Positions 39,142 to 52,700 of a DNA stretch of 64,000 nucleotides are shown here, in pieces (the first letter of the stretch is position 1; every line of letters starts with the position of its first letter). Made by a program: the position numbers and the translations under genes. The notes under the pieces are model-generated. The model searched no databases. It saw nothing but the letters and a program-made list of their open reading frames with translations, and was not told the origin of the DNA. The DNA comes from Dasyornis broadbenti (lineage: Eukaryota > Chordata > Aves > Passeriformes > Dasyornithidae), in contig VZRN01004397.1 of assembly GCA_013397935.1 (NCBI GenBank), positions 903,009 to 967,008 of the forward strand. The letters are read 5' to 3'.

Positions 39142-41349
39142 GTATTCAACCCAATTGTGATGCTCAGAATCAACAACTGCTAGAATTTTCTCCTTTCAAC
39201 TTTTACGGTTTTCTGCTTTTTGCTTTTCGTTTACAGAAAGCTTAGTTGCGAGGAATGTTTGCTCACTACATTTCTGAAAATCAGAGAATCTGAGGGTTTT
39301 TTGCTAAAGTCTGGAGTGAATGTTTTGTTCAAGTGCTCCTCCAAATAGTGACAGCTATTTTTAAATGGTCTAGGGTTTCTTTGGGTTAAAGGGTCTTGGA
39401 AATTTTTTGGTTATATAAGAACTGACAGAGAAAGCTGGATCTTAAAACATACTGCTTACATTCCAAAACAGATATAAACACAATGAGGAAGAGATGAAAG
39501 CTGCAACAGTATCCTTATCAACAGGTGGCCCTGGGCAGGATGTACTTCACTATTTGCCCTATAAATAAGCAGTGGATTAGACAAGAGGCCTGCCCTGGGG
39601 AAAGACACAAACCTAATAAGGGAAGGTAATCAATCACCTCACAGTATCTGTCAATCTGTCTTCCATGTAAGTACTCAAACCATAATAATTTGAAAAGGCA
39701 TTTAGAAACCTTAATAGGACTTGGCCCCTAGCCAATTCCCACAGCTTTTCTGGTAGCACCATCACCAGACACATATATGGGAACTACACAGTAGAAAATG
39801 ACCCCAAAATCCAAAAAACCTCACAACCCCAGATAAAACTAAAAATTATTTACTGTAATAAAAGTGACTGAAATCTTGTGTACACCTTCTCACCTCAAAC
39901 ACAAACATTCTTGAGTGAGCACTGGCACGCAGACTTCAGCCACCTGATTACACCCACACTATTTTTCTTTCAGGGCTCCTGCCTCATAAGGGCAATGCAG
40001 GCATGACACACAATTGGAAAATTATTCCTTATTATTCTTCCTGGTTGTTTAACCCACCCCCATATTTCCTCACTGTTCCAAGGAAAGAACCACCATGTCC
40101 CTAACAGGCCACTTACTTCTATAGTACAGTCCAGTTTTCAATACTGTTTTGCTGTGCAGCATCCACAGCAGTGAATAAGGTGGCACTGACGCTAAAGGAG
40201 AAAAGGTTAAAAATTAACCTAAAAATCAGATATTCAGCGTAGAAATGCTTGGACAGTAATCTCTGCCTTAGATTCACTACTTAGGCAGGGAATTTTGCAT
40301 AGCTTGTCAGCCCAGAAGTAGTGGGTGTTTGGGTGAGTTGTTTTGTGATTTGTTTTTCCCCACAATGAAGCTTGTGGGTTAAACTCTCCCTCTTACTCTT
40401 TAACTCAGTACTTATACCACTTACTCAGGATGTTTCTTCCCTGTAATTTCTTCCCTACCTGAAGGAATTCAAACTGGTCTTTCCTGCCTCCCAGGCAAAG
40501 GTTTTATGAGATAGGTTCTCAGTTCTTCCCATCTAAGTTGTCTGTCCTGTTTTGCATGAGCTAGTTTCATTTTAATAGAAAATGGAACCAAGACAGATTC
40601 TATAGCTAAAGGGGAGGAACAACCACCTTAAAAGACAGATGTAATTCCAGTCACCTCCAATTAATGCTTGAATGGTTTAAATATCCGCTGGAAACGATTT
40701 AATCCCAGCTGAATTAATTAAATGCTCATAGACTCTCTCCTGCAATCCTGCCAATATGTCCAGTTGTGCCAGTAAGATTCTGTGTCCTCCCTTCTTCTTC
40801 CCCCACATCCCAAATACTCTGGTACATACCTACATACCACAGTACAGTAAATATCCTACTCAACTTTAGAGACATCACCACACCGGATTGCAAAATTGCA
40901 GAAAATACTGGTTCTCGGAGGCCATCTAGTGGGAAGAGGAGAATATTCCAAAGAGGAAACCATTTCAAACTTTTCCTTCTTAAAGATTATTTAATACCGT
41001 GTGCAAGATGCACAGGGTTACCTTGCTGATCAGTGGATGTTCTTCCCACAGAGCAAAAAGTTTGTTAGGCTCATACACCAGACTCAATAAGCTGTATTGT
41101 CACAGGCTCTTCTTCTCTCTCTATCATTAATTCTAAAAAATGTATTAGGAGTTTTGTGTGTGCAGTGAAAAACCATATTGCACAACACAGAACAGAGAGA
41201 CGGTCTTTAAAACAAACTTTTAAACTCGCTTTTAGGTGACTGCTAGACAATTTTGGGTTCCTATAGTTTGCTTCTTGCTGGAGAACATGATGGAAGGTAT
41301 CAGGTATTATAAGGAACAGACAGAAGTTTCTTTGATTACAGCTTTCAGA
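39142..41349. other. Intergenic DNA
   Basis: No exon or clear repeat was recognised in this 2.2 kb between the solo LTR and the LTR-like segment beyond it. Confidence 0.5.
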
Positions 41350-41640
41350 GCCTTGAGAGCTCCACCAGTGCTGCAGCCCCTTCCCACTTTCATGGGGGTT
41401 TGGCTGCCCTTGCATGAGTGAGCTCTGACGCTGCCCCTGGGGTGAGCCTGCTCTATGAGAATGGGCTGTGGAAACGCTCTCTGAGAATGAGCTGTGAAAG
41501 CTCCCACTCCTTGTCTCAGCAGCCACATTTAAGCGTATTTAAGCTCAGGCCCTGGGCATGGGTACCTGCGCTCCGGGCATGTCTGTGCTGGGCCATGGAT
41601 CTCACTTATCCTGACCCTGACTCGCTGGCATGACCACAGA
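41350..41640 (+). mobile_element. Possible LTR fragment related to 28310-28640
   Basis: It shares block order with the earlier segment: 'cagcagccacatttaagcg', then 'ctcaggccctgggcatgg', then 'gtctgtgctgggc', then 'cctgaccctgac'. The doubled TTTAAG box may be a TATA-like element. It lies just beyond the candidate GGH poly(A) site. Boundaries and class are uncertain. Confidence 0.45.
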
Positions 41641-41764
41641 CAGTACACAGAGGTTGTAACCTGTATAGTATTCTCCTGATTTATGACTATCACAGATGCA
41701 AACAAGGAAACAATGCCTGTTGTCAGCGCTTCATCTGTAGTATCTAAAAGATGACAAAAACACA

Positions 41765-43672
41765 AGTTGCTTGAATAAAAGTTTATTTCATGTACCATAG
41801 AAAAATCATGCATATCATCAAATAAGGCTTTACAGGATAAAGGATTTAAAGGAAAGACACATACAAATTCATAATATATAACTTCTCTCATTGTATTACA
41901 CACAATACTCCTTATAGTTACACACTTAGGAACTAATTACTACCATTGCAGACATTTCACTTGCAAGATTGATCTCTGGTTTTGAGGCTAAAACCTGCCC
42001 TCCTTACTTAGGCAAATTCTTAGAGCTATTCCAAAGAACTCAGCCTGAATAACAAGTAGAAGACTGGACTTGGTTTCCAAGCATCACAGCTGCTACATTT
42101 ACATGCGACTGTAGAGCGCAACTCTCTTTTGACACTTGGTTCTACTCAGGAGTCAGTTAATAAAGTCACCTATATTAAAAAGATAACCATTTGCTAAGTT
42201 GGATGATATTACAAATGTAAAAATAAGCTATAATACCACATGTTTAAGCTTGTAATTACCTGGAAGTGTTTTTCTGGTAGTCACAGTTAATGTTTCCTCA
42301 TATTTTTTTAATATGCATTTCACATTCTCTTATGCAGTTGCTTCATGATAAAGAACAAGTTAGACAGTGTTTTACTTGAAAAACCTGAGAAACTTACCGG
42401 ACTTATTCAGATATGGTACCTGAGAGTATGAGGTTCTACAAAACAGAGCTGAAATATAAACCTGAATTCTTCATAAACTCCAAATCCTTACTGATGTTAA
42501 CAAGAGTTTGGAAGTGGCACTAGAGAGGAGAATTATATCTGATTGCCTAATCTTAGTTCCTTTTTGGACAACACACAAAACCACTGAACAAAACTTCCAC
42601 CAAGTCTGAAGCAAAGCAGAGAAAAAACGTTATCAGCGTATTGCATACAACTGCTATTATCACGTTATGTCACCTTTAACAGGTTTCCCATATACATTCA
42701 TCTGCTGTTTAAATTCTTGCTGTACTGAACTATCAAACAAGGCGGAAAGAAACTACCTTGTTTACTACGTTAAAGGCAAGCTACCTCTTGACTTCAAGTG
42801 AAAAATCTATCCAGCTACAGGAAAAAATCAGACACTTTAGAGAAAATAATAGGTTTACATTCTTTAAAATACAAAGGAATGAGTGTCTGCATCTCATATC
42901 TGGCTGCTGACTCCAGTTACTCTCAGACAAATTCTTGGAAGATAAATAAAACTGAATTGAAAAGAACCGAAAGTGGAATCAGCACTGAACTATACCCTCC
43001 AAACTTACTTATTTTAACTGATATTTGTGATGCTGACTTTACACTGCATCCTCATATTTATGAAGTCCTCACAAGGTGTAAGGACTCCAAAGAATGCTGA
43101 ATGTACAGAGAAACAGTTTCACAAATGGGCTATAACATGCTTCTGAGGCAAAAATGTCTTTTTGCTATCATGCCTTACAATTTTGGTCAATTTTTGAAAT
43201 GACAAAAGAGTCCCTGTCAAGAACTTGGTTGCATACACATATTTATGACAATCCCAAGAGTCTCATTTGCGAAATCATTTGAAAAGGACAGGATTTTACT
43301 ACACAATGTATCTAAGTGTCTAGTGCTATCATAGTCCACAACATTTTGCAAAGTCTCATATTTTAAAATATATGAAAGCTTTTCCTTGTACCAAGGGTGA
43401 TTACTTCAAAGTTTATAAGCATAATCAAGTCCTTATTCTTGGAATAAAAATACATTTTTCTGTAGCTTGCCTTAAAGTGTGATCCAAGATGATTATTATG
43501 TTATTGAACGTAAATTTATACATTAATGTTTCAATAGTGCAGAAGATATACAGAATAAATCATTGTAAAAGAAAACTGTTCTGGCTTTCTGTCACTGTAT
43601 CAGCTTAATTACACAATAATTTGGCAAATAATTCCATTTATAAATAACAACACTGCACCTTTGACAAGATGC
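41765..43672 (-). other. GGH: Probable GGH 3' UTR
   Basis: Non-coding sequence after the GGH stop. The best poly(A) signal on the - strand is AATAAA at 41782-41787 (tttatt on the + strand), followed by 'cttgtgtttttgtcat', a good GT-rich downstream element. I saw no canonical signal closer to the stop, although weaker variants could be used. This gives a 3' UTR of about 1.9 kb. Confidence 0.45.
41782..41787 (-). terminator. GGH: Candidate GGH poly(A) signal
   Basis: AATAAA on the - strand with a strongly GT-rich region about 20 bases downstream. The choice rests on sequence alone. Confidence 0.45.
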
Positions 43673-43794
43673 TCAATCAAAAAAATAGGTTTGCTGAAAT
43701 GCAGAAAATGTTCCTGTATAAACTGGATTATAATTATAGATCAATTCTTTTGCTTCCTCATCTTCACTGGAGAAATGGTGCAGGCTCTTCCGGG
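43673..43794 (-). CDS. GGH: GGH exon 9 (terminal coding part)
   Basis: The acceptor is 'tgttttacag'. It encodes the last 39 residues: RKSLHHFSSEDEEAKELIYN, then a segment including PVYTGTFSAFQQ, ending TYFFD and TGA at 43673-43675. The C-terminal pattern, Tyr-Thr-Gly then Phe-Gln-Gln and an aromatic-rich end with Asp last, matches the family. The human sequence, as I recall it, has an N-glycosylation sequon in the Thr-Gly region (TGNIS); here the residues are TGTFS, so that site is absent. Confidence 0.93.
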
Positions 43795-46700
43795 CTGTAA
43801 AACATTGTAAAAGTCAGATAATTTTAATGTTATCCTTCTTGACAATATTTATCTTGGTAAAGTAAGTTACTTTGTGTAGCACAACAAACAGAATTACAGT
43901 AGCTTGTATGTGAAGAACTGTGAAGATATGTCTTCAGAAAGCTGGTTACAGCATTTTTTATTGCTGGAGAGGGAGAATTTAAAGCCAAGACTGTATAAAA
44001 ATAGTTACCCATGAGATACTGGCAGTATCTACCAGAAATACCAGTACTTTTAACTCTGAAAGAAATGCATCACACTATAAGCCTACTGAAAGCTGCAGTG
44101 TTGGCATGGACTGTACTGGTGAGGACAGTAAAACTGAATCCTCCTCTGGTTTATCATGTTGGCAACTCTACCCAAGTTAAAATTAATGATGGATGGATAC
44201 AAAAATGGTATTTCAGTAGAATGGTTTAGTTACTAAGTGATTGAAAATGAGTATATTTTTACTGGCTGAACACAGTTTAACGTTTTCCATCTTGTGGTTT
44301 ATTTTCAGAGAGAGGGAAGACATTCTGCCTTACATTAGCTAAAAATGTCAATTACTCATTGCAAAGTTATGATATAAAGTACTCAGTAGGAGCAGCTGAT
44401 TCTTCAGTACATCCCCAAAAGACTGGGGAGGCAATGAAGAATAACTTAGGACTTGGTAGATGAGATGGTGGGTAGATGCAGCTGGCTAAAGAAAGTTTGC
44501 TCTACTGGAATTGCAGGTCAGCAGATCCAAAAGCTAGTGACACATCTGTGTGGCACTCTGCACAAGCTCCTTGTATGTGTGCTCATATGTAACAGAACTC
44601 ACATGCAGTGTCTCTTAACAGGATTTGCAAGCAGAGTCAGCACTTGTTTTGCCCCATTTAACCTGGATAATGGCCTGAGCAAGCTTACTGCTATTGGTAA
44701 TACAGTGTGCAGACAGATACTAGAGAAAATAGCAAACAAAACCAGAAAACACACTGAATTCTAGTATTACACCACAAAATTAAAAACAGACTCATACTGT
44801 ATTTTCTCCTATTTTCCCCTTAATTTTTGTCACAGTCCACCATCTCACAAGATGGCCTGGGTTGGAAGGGACCTTAAACATCTTGCTCCAATCTCCCTAT
44901 CGTGGGCAGGGACACCTTCCACAACACCAGGCTGCTCAGAGGCCCAGTTCAGCCCCGCCATAAGTTCCCTATCAAAATGATTTTACTACATTTTCATGAA
45001 GAGGAGCAGGACTATTTTATGCAAAAAGGCACCTTGATTTTGTATGAAATGAAACATTTATTTCTACTCTCTCACTGACCAGGTCAGCACGAATTGTATT
45101 TCTTTAAATCACTGTCTACTTTCTTCATTTAGGTGACTCTTTTAATTAAAAGTCTAGACACCAAACTCAACTAGCTTAATTATTATGTTCTTCATAGTCC
45201 CAATCAAGGAGGTAAGACAATTTCATAAAATAGTCCAGCAGAATGGTTTAATAGGGAATAAAGATTTAATAAAGGAACACAGTTTGATTCCTTCAAATAC
45301 TCCTGTATTTATATTCTTCTTATTAATAGCAAATAGATCAGAAGCGTCATAAACAATCAAAATGTTATGCATTAGTTACTTCCAGATTCTTAGGGTATAA
45401 ACAAAAAAAAAAAATAACAGCTCTGTAAAATTCAAAAACTTCTTGTGCTGCCCTATAGTATATGACTGTAGGGCCATATTGCACCCCTCTGACACATCCA
45501 TACTGCCCAGGCCATATTTATAGTCCTGATGTATGCATTTTGCAAGCAATATTGAGAACACACTGAATGACTGTAAGCCAGTTTGGAACTGAAGAAGCCC
45601 CTGGAATGGAGTACTTTTTTTGTTTTACTGTCTTTGTGCAAGAGAGGCCAAAATGTTACAGCAATATTTTGAAATAGCAGAAAGTCACAAAACAATGTTT
45701 TAGAGCCAGCCTAGTAAAAAGAGTTTGTGGAATGCTTGGCCTTTTGATGTTACTTTCACTAAGCCATTCTATTTCTAGTATCCTTTGGTGTTTTATAAGC
45801 CTATAAAGCTTGCAGAGTAATCTTCTCAGAAAGCAATGAGAGGTACTGAACTTTGACAGCTGAAAAAGAAGTCCATTGTCTTCAAAGTTTTTCAGTAATG
45901 CTTCACTCTAACCCCCAACATTTAGAGATAATAAACTTTTTACCTTCATTAACGAAGAAATCAGCCATATAATATGCTGCTCTTACAGCAGATGGTGAAT
46001 GTGGAATGCCTGGAGAATCCTTCCACTCAAAAGGATTTTTCTCTGGATGCCATTGCATGCCATAAATTGGATATTTGTATGCTACAACAAAACACAAAGC
46101 GTGTAAAGGTGTATGCCTTAAGAATTATGTGCTTAATCTTACTGCAAAATAAACTCAAAGGACAAGCTACAAATATACTTCACTTATCAACAGTTTCACA
46201 AATGCTTAAAGAGCAAGCTGAAATGCTGTTAAAGTCACAGCAGAACTGAAGGAAAATAGATATTGTAAAAGAAGGGTCTCATTCCATGCAAGAAAATATT
46301 TATACATCACTTTATCACTTTTTTGATTATTCATTTCAGAATTAATGTATATACACATGAAAAAATAATGTTTCAAGTGTATCAGTCTCAAAACTTCCCA
46401 TCTGCTGCCAGCATCACTCAGCATTCACAGCCATACAGGATGCCATTTCCACAGGAGAGATCCAAGCCTTAGCATCTCCTTGAAGGCCCAGTCAATTCAG
46501 GGGCAGCTCCCATCTGCTCTGGCCAGGCCTGGTACATTTTGGGAGAGTGAGTCCTTAACTCTGTTCCAGGGAATAGCGGCACAGCAGCTGATGGCTGCTC
46601 TGTGATAAACCGCTTGCAGGCACGGGTGATGCCTGTCATTAGCCTAATCAGGTTTGCTGATCAAAGTGCTATTCCTCTCTTTTGGAGGACAGCCAGGATG

Positions 46701-49700
46701 CCACACAGAAGAATCTCATTGGTGACAGCTGGGCCTTATGGTAGGGCTGCTAGTGGTGCAAGATAAAACACTCCCTGAAGAGCTAACTTGTTTCGTGAGC
46801 TTAGCAAGCCCAGTGTGAAACAGACAACACAAGTAATGCAAAAGGCTTTTGGAGGAGAGCAATTACCAGCATTGCTGCTAAAGCAATGAGAGATATTGCT
46901 GTTCTCTCAGCAGCCTGGATTGTTCTTCCCAAACAGATAGAGAGCACCAGGGAAACGCAAGCCTAAGCGGACAGCTGGAAAGAAAGGTCTGACAGAGGCA
47001 CACTGCGCTGTGCAGGGATTCAACTACTGCAGGACAAGCTCTGCGCACTTCACATTACAGCGCTCAAACATGCCAGCGCTAAAGCTAATATGCACAGCAT
47101 ATCTGGAAGGGGAACAGTGGGTGGGAGGAGTAATAAGGCTCAACAGTACTCAAAATATCTCTGAAAACAGGGAATGTTCCCACAGCCAGAGCACTGACAG
47201 GGCTGATGCTCCCCCTGCTATTCTAACAACTTACAATGTGAATTCACATCAATGCCACACCACCTCTAAAGAACCAGTTTGTTATGGTCACAGTTTCCAA
47301 AGGAAGTTCATTTCCTTACCTTCCATGGTAGATATAAACTCCACTTCATCATCGGTGTTAGTGGTCAGAACGCTATAGAAATTACGAAGTTTTTCATTAT
47401 TTGTGAAATTCTGTGATAAGGAGGAGGGAAAGAGGGAAAAGGTGTTATTTGATTATTTATTTCTAGTTTTAACCAAAAAAAAATTTGTTTGTATGCAGGA
47501 AATAAAAAGATCAAATACCTCCATGGAGAGGCTCCACATATGAAAGTTTGATGTCAATGGCTCAGTAGCAAGCGCGTGTAATACATCATCAGGGAAACTC
47601 CTGAACATTTTACTGTCTTTTGCAGCTATTACAAAGAAAAAAGATTTGTATTTTCCATTACATAAACTGGTCACAGATAGACTAATACTGAACAGAAGAC
47701 AATTAATAAAATGCTGTATTAAAGTGAACTTTTTTGGCAGTAAATCTATTTTATTTTAGAGTATCCTGCAAGAAATATCAGTGAAATAACTACAACAGAT
47801 TTCCAATACGATGGTACCACTGTTCAGTGGTCTTGACCCAGAGAGGATCCAACTTTGCTACCTAAGTTCTCACTAAAATAAGCATCATTCCTTGACACTC
47901 ATTTCAGCTGCCTTTCCCCTCACAACGAGCACAAATGACAGAAACTGTGAATGTTACATGGTCTGTGGATGCATTACTCACAAAGGGTAAAGTATTAACA
48001 GAGGCCACGTTTTACCAGTGCTGCTGAGGGCCACAGCTCTATCTTAAGGGATCTCTCTGATTTCAATACTGTTCAAATGGGACAGTAATGCTACTATTCA
48101 TCATCAGGAAAGATGTGATTTGAAAAATTTAAAACCACCTGCTCTCCAAGTTTAATAGGTTTTGATCCTGTGAATTTTGCTCAACTTGGTAACAAAAGGG
48201 GCCCTAAGCAGACGTTATTTTGTAGGTCCAAATTTTCAAATGAGTCACAGAGCCACAACTGTGGCTTTTGCTGACGGCTCTTGGTTTCAAATGGCTTGTT
48301 CTCACTTCACTGCTTTAGAAGTGACAGTTGCAAGGACTTTACAAAAACAGTCAAGGCAACTTAATAACAAAGGATGTAACAAGATGATCATCAGAAACCT
48401 CCCAAACATTCACCCCACAATATTTATCATAAACAAAACACAATACCTCTCAGCAAAACTCAGACATGAGATGTAATGAACTTTTTACCTGAGGTAAAGT
48501 TCAGAGGAAGTGAAAAACCATTTGTCTTGGTATGAACAAGTAAAACTTCACCACTTGTGAGATACGTAAGCTCTTCATGTCCAAGACATGTTCCCCATAT
48601 TGGGAAATAATCTCCTTTATCATTAGCCTTCAAAATAAAAGCAACAACATAAGGAAACAGTAATGAAAATTTACAAAAAGGAAACTGAAAAGAACTTTCT
48701 ACTCCAGTAGTTTGCTACCACAGGAATTGTAACAGTTCAATTGCAATTGAAATAAGCACAGACTCCCTTTGAGTTTCTCCTAAGATATGACGGCTAGAGG
48801 ATACACACTTTATGTTGAAGCAGCAAACCGAGCCTAATGGGGATACTGATTTGACTGCTCTGTTCTACGAGTAAGTAATGTTGAGGGCAGCCTAAACAGA
48901 AACCACAAAATGGTAACATTTCTATAAAAAGAGCAATCATTAGAAGGGACACAGAAGAGTCTGTCACCATTTTGAGGGAAAGCCTACTCATTACAAATTA
49001 TACTTTCATATGAAGCACACTACGATCACATAGCAAGGGACCTTTGCAATGTCTGTGCCCACTCAACAGTATCAAAAAAACATAGATCCTACTACTAGAA
49101 TAGCTATGGTCTTATGCAAGATATTTATATGATTGTTTAACTAGCAGGTTTGGACCTGTGTTCCAAAAAGACAGAATGCAAGTCTAAGCAACATTAAAAA
49201 GTGGCAATCATTCTTAAAAGAATAAAAATTGGCAGGTCAGTGTGAAGATAATACAACAAAAAAGCAAAAAGGAAAAAAAGAAAGCAAAAAACCAAGAACA
49301 CAATGACCTCCTTGTGACCTAACTAAGCATGGTGTATACATGCAGTGGCAATCTGCATTTTCAAATGGTTTATACCTGATAGTAAGCACATGTTGGAGAC
49401 TGGGATGTTTCAGAACTATTTTTGTGAAACCTGACTAGTTTTTCTTAACTTGTTTTTAAACATTTTTAAGTTATGCATACCACAACACACACACCACCCC
49501 TGAAGAGCTGCTGCTCAAAACCATTTTTGAGAAAGCTCAGGCTCAGAATAAAAATGTTCCCCTACTGCATTACTGACACTATGGTAATAAAAGCCCTCAG
49601 AACTACTTCTTCTCAGAACAAAACAAGGAAGAGGTACAGAAAGAAGGCTAAGAGGGCTGCAGTCTTCATGATATGTACAACCTGTCATGCACAACGAGGC

Positions 49701-52700
49701 ACAGGACCTACATGAACGACAGACAGTGGAGCTGCAAGTGAGGACTAAAACTACTGAAGGCAAAAAATAAACTACAGTTTGAAAACAGTTACAACTGAAA
49801 CATCAAGATTTTGTGCCCCCCCACCCCCCTCCTTTTTATATATAATAAACTAGAGCCTGGAGGCTAAGCATGCATTAACACCCACGACATCACATTTTAA
49901 AAACTAATTTAAGAGCTGGGAAACAGTATTTAATTTAGATTTTTGCCTAACTAGTAAAATTCTATTGATTTGAATGGGGATTAGCATTTCACATCCTGCA
50001 TTTATATTAAAGCAGAGGCAGATCAAAGTCATTTCTCATTGTGAACATTTGAAAATGAAAAGGACCTCTCATATGTTTTAGAAAAACATAAAATTCAGTC
50101 ATTCTGTACCTGTAAAGATACTCTTGACCATTGTAGCTTACCTTACATGAGTAAAACTAATAAAATGCTTAGTAAAACGAAACAATATTTTATAGCACTA
50201 ATTAAGATTTGAAAGATGAAAATCAAAACACAAAATTATCACAAACAGCAAAGAAAAGAACTCTGACTTGTTAGAAAGGGTTACCTATGATGAGCTGAAT
50301 ATTATTTTCTGCCTTTCTCTCACTGGTAGTACACACATCAGCTAACAAACCTGTCTCTCTGATCATAAAATGACATAGGCAATTCAGTTCATCACTGTGA
50401 AATGTCAGCATAATTTCATAATTGTACAACAAACCACAAGAAACCCTTGCCCCAAGAGAACAGGCTGCAGTTCACACAGTGAGCAGTTTCAAAGAGACAA
50501 ATAAAATCGTCCCACATAAAAGTGAGACACCGCGAATAAAGACAGACTAAGGAATAAAAATATTGGTGCCAAGGGGACTGAAAAGTAAAGGATGCTCAAT
50601 CACTGAATTGCAGCAGCTGACTGGTCCTGTGAATGCCAGTGCCTGCACTTTCCTTGCCTGCTGTTGCAAAGTCAGAAGCGCAATTCCTGACTGCCAATGA
50701 ACACTTCATATCAAGTTCACACAGAGCCATAAAACCTCAGGTACAATGAATAAACAATACTGTTCTCACCTGAAGAACTTTGGAGTTTAAGACCATAAAC
50801 TAACCTATAACAGGAATGGGTGTCACAAGTCTGAATCTCAAGCTATTAATGCAGAAGCTTTATGCAGAAGCAAGAAATAAGCGACCTATTTTCAGCCCTC
50901 CAGTTAACACACTGAATGACAGTGCAAAACTATGAAAAATATGAACCTGTCATTTTGAACTCTCAACAGTGATAAAAGAACTGACTGTTCCTTAGTAATT
51001 ACCTCCAAGGCCTTGTGGTAAAATATCTTAGCAACCCTCGAATACTCTGAAGTCTTAAGATCCACACCACCTCCTGGAAAAAGTACCCTGAAAGGCAACA
51101 TCCAAGAACATGATTAGCAACAGTGATCAACCCAAAACTTGGACAAGGTGCACAGAGAAATGTCTGAAAGCAGTTTTAAGGGTACGATTCAGATCTAGGT
51201 TTCAGAAATCTATGATATAGGCAGATAGGCATCTATGCTCCCATTATGGGGAGCAGAGATCTAGTCAGGAAAGCCACTGGAGATTCAAATAGGTTTTCTA
51301 GAGCAGACACCTGAGTGGTGGGTAGGCTGAACAGCCCTGTCAGCTCCACTGGCTGTACTGACTAGCATTCTGTTAATTATGTGAGTTTGGACAGCTAGTG
51401 CACATGCAGTCAGCTAAGTTTAGGTGTTTCAGTCTTTAACTTAATCACATTCTAAATCTTAGTGTTCTTCCGCTGAAGAATGGTTACTCTATTACAAAGT
51501 ATAGATCAAGCCTAATGCAACATATGGAAGAAGAAAGTAAACAGAAAATACATAAAACACACAGACTTCAGCTGGTATACAAAAGGGTTGCATGCCATGA
51601 CTCTGTCAGTTCCTATCCTGACCCTCAGCTAGCTCTCACTACCACTTTAAAATTCCATCCCAAATCTTAATTCATCCTGTTCAGTTTCAGAAAAGTAGAA
51701 TTGTGGCCCTGGCATAGTGACCTTCTTATTGGAGACAACACGGATCAAAAAGTTCCTATCAAAAAGGAAGAAAAGTATGTTTGGTCATAACCTTTGATCA
51801 CACAGAATCCCACAGGGCTAAAGAAGACAAAGCAATCTCAGGGACAATTTCAAAGAAACAGTGCACAAGCTTTTTCCACCACAAAATATCATCAGGAATG
51901 GTAATTTCCTGTGTGGCTCCCCAAACCCAAACAAACACCACAGAATGAAAAGATTCAGTACAGTTTAGCAGAGAATTCATATGGACACACAGTGACATGG
52001 AAAGTACACAAGTACCATCAGAAATAGTAACATGAAATAAAATAAGCCTCTTCTGACCGGAACAGTGCCTGCAGAACCAACAGAACTGGATGTGTGAGCT
52101 TTCCCTAACCCACTGCTGCAGAACCTCAATTAAATTCACTCAAGTCACATCCATGAGCTGTTGATTTTTTACCAAAACGAGTGTAGGATTTCCTCTACAT
52201 TTCTGTGGTCTGGAAATGGCAACCTGTATCAGTGAGATACTAACAAGCAGTTAGAAACAATGATCCCAAGCACATGCAGAGCAAACGTGCATTTAAACCC
52301 TAGTGACCAGGTTTTTTTAAGTGAATAATGCATAGGATCATGTAAAAAGCATCAAGTATTTGGTGGAAAAGCAGTATTCACAAAAATACAAAAAACTTTA
52401 CTTCCCAGTTGTTATAGTTTCTTTTCTACTTCCTCGAGCCACACGTTGGGACGCCAATTATGTCAAGGTTTGAGCCCGGCCAAATGCCAGGTACCCCCAA
52501 ATGAACACACCCACACCCAGGGCTTATGAGTTGAGATAAGGAAACCCGGGAGAAGACGCACTTAGAATAGGCAAAACAGGACTAACTTAGGTTGCAAAGT
52601 GATCTAATTTATTACTAACAGAGTCAGAGGAGTAAATGAGAAGTAAAATAAACCCTTCAAGGCCACCGTTTCTCCGCTCACCCCCCTCCCTCCTTCCCAG

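Noticed and set aside
45453..45695. Open frame in GGH intron 8 as an alternative exon
   Set aside because: It has no similarity to GGH and the annotated exons already give a complete, in-phase protein.
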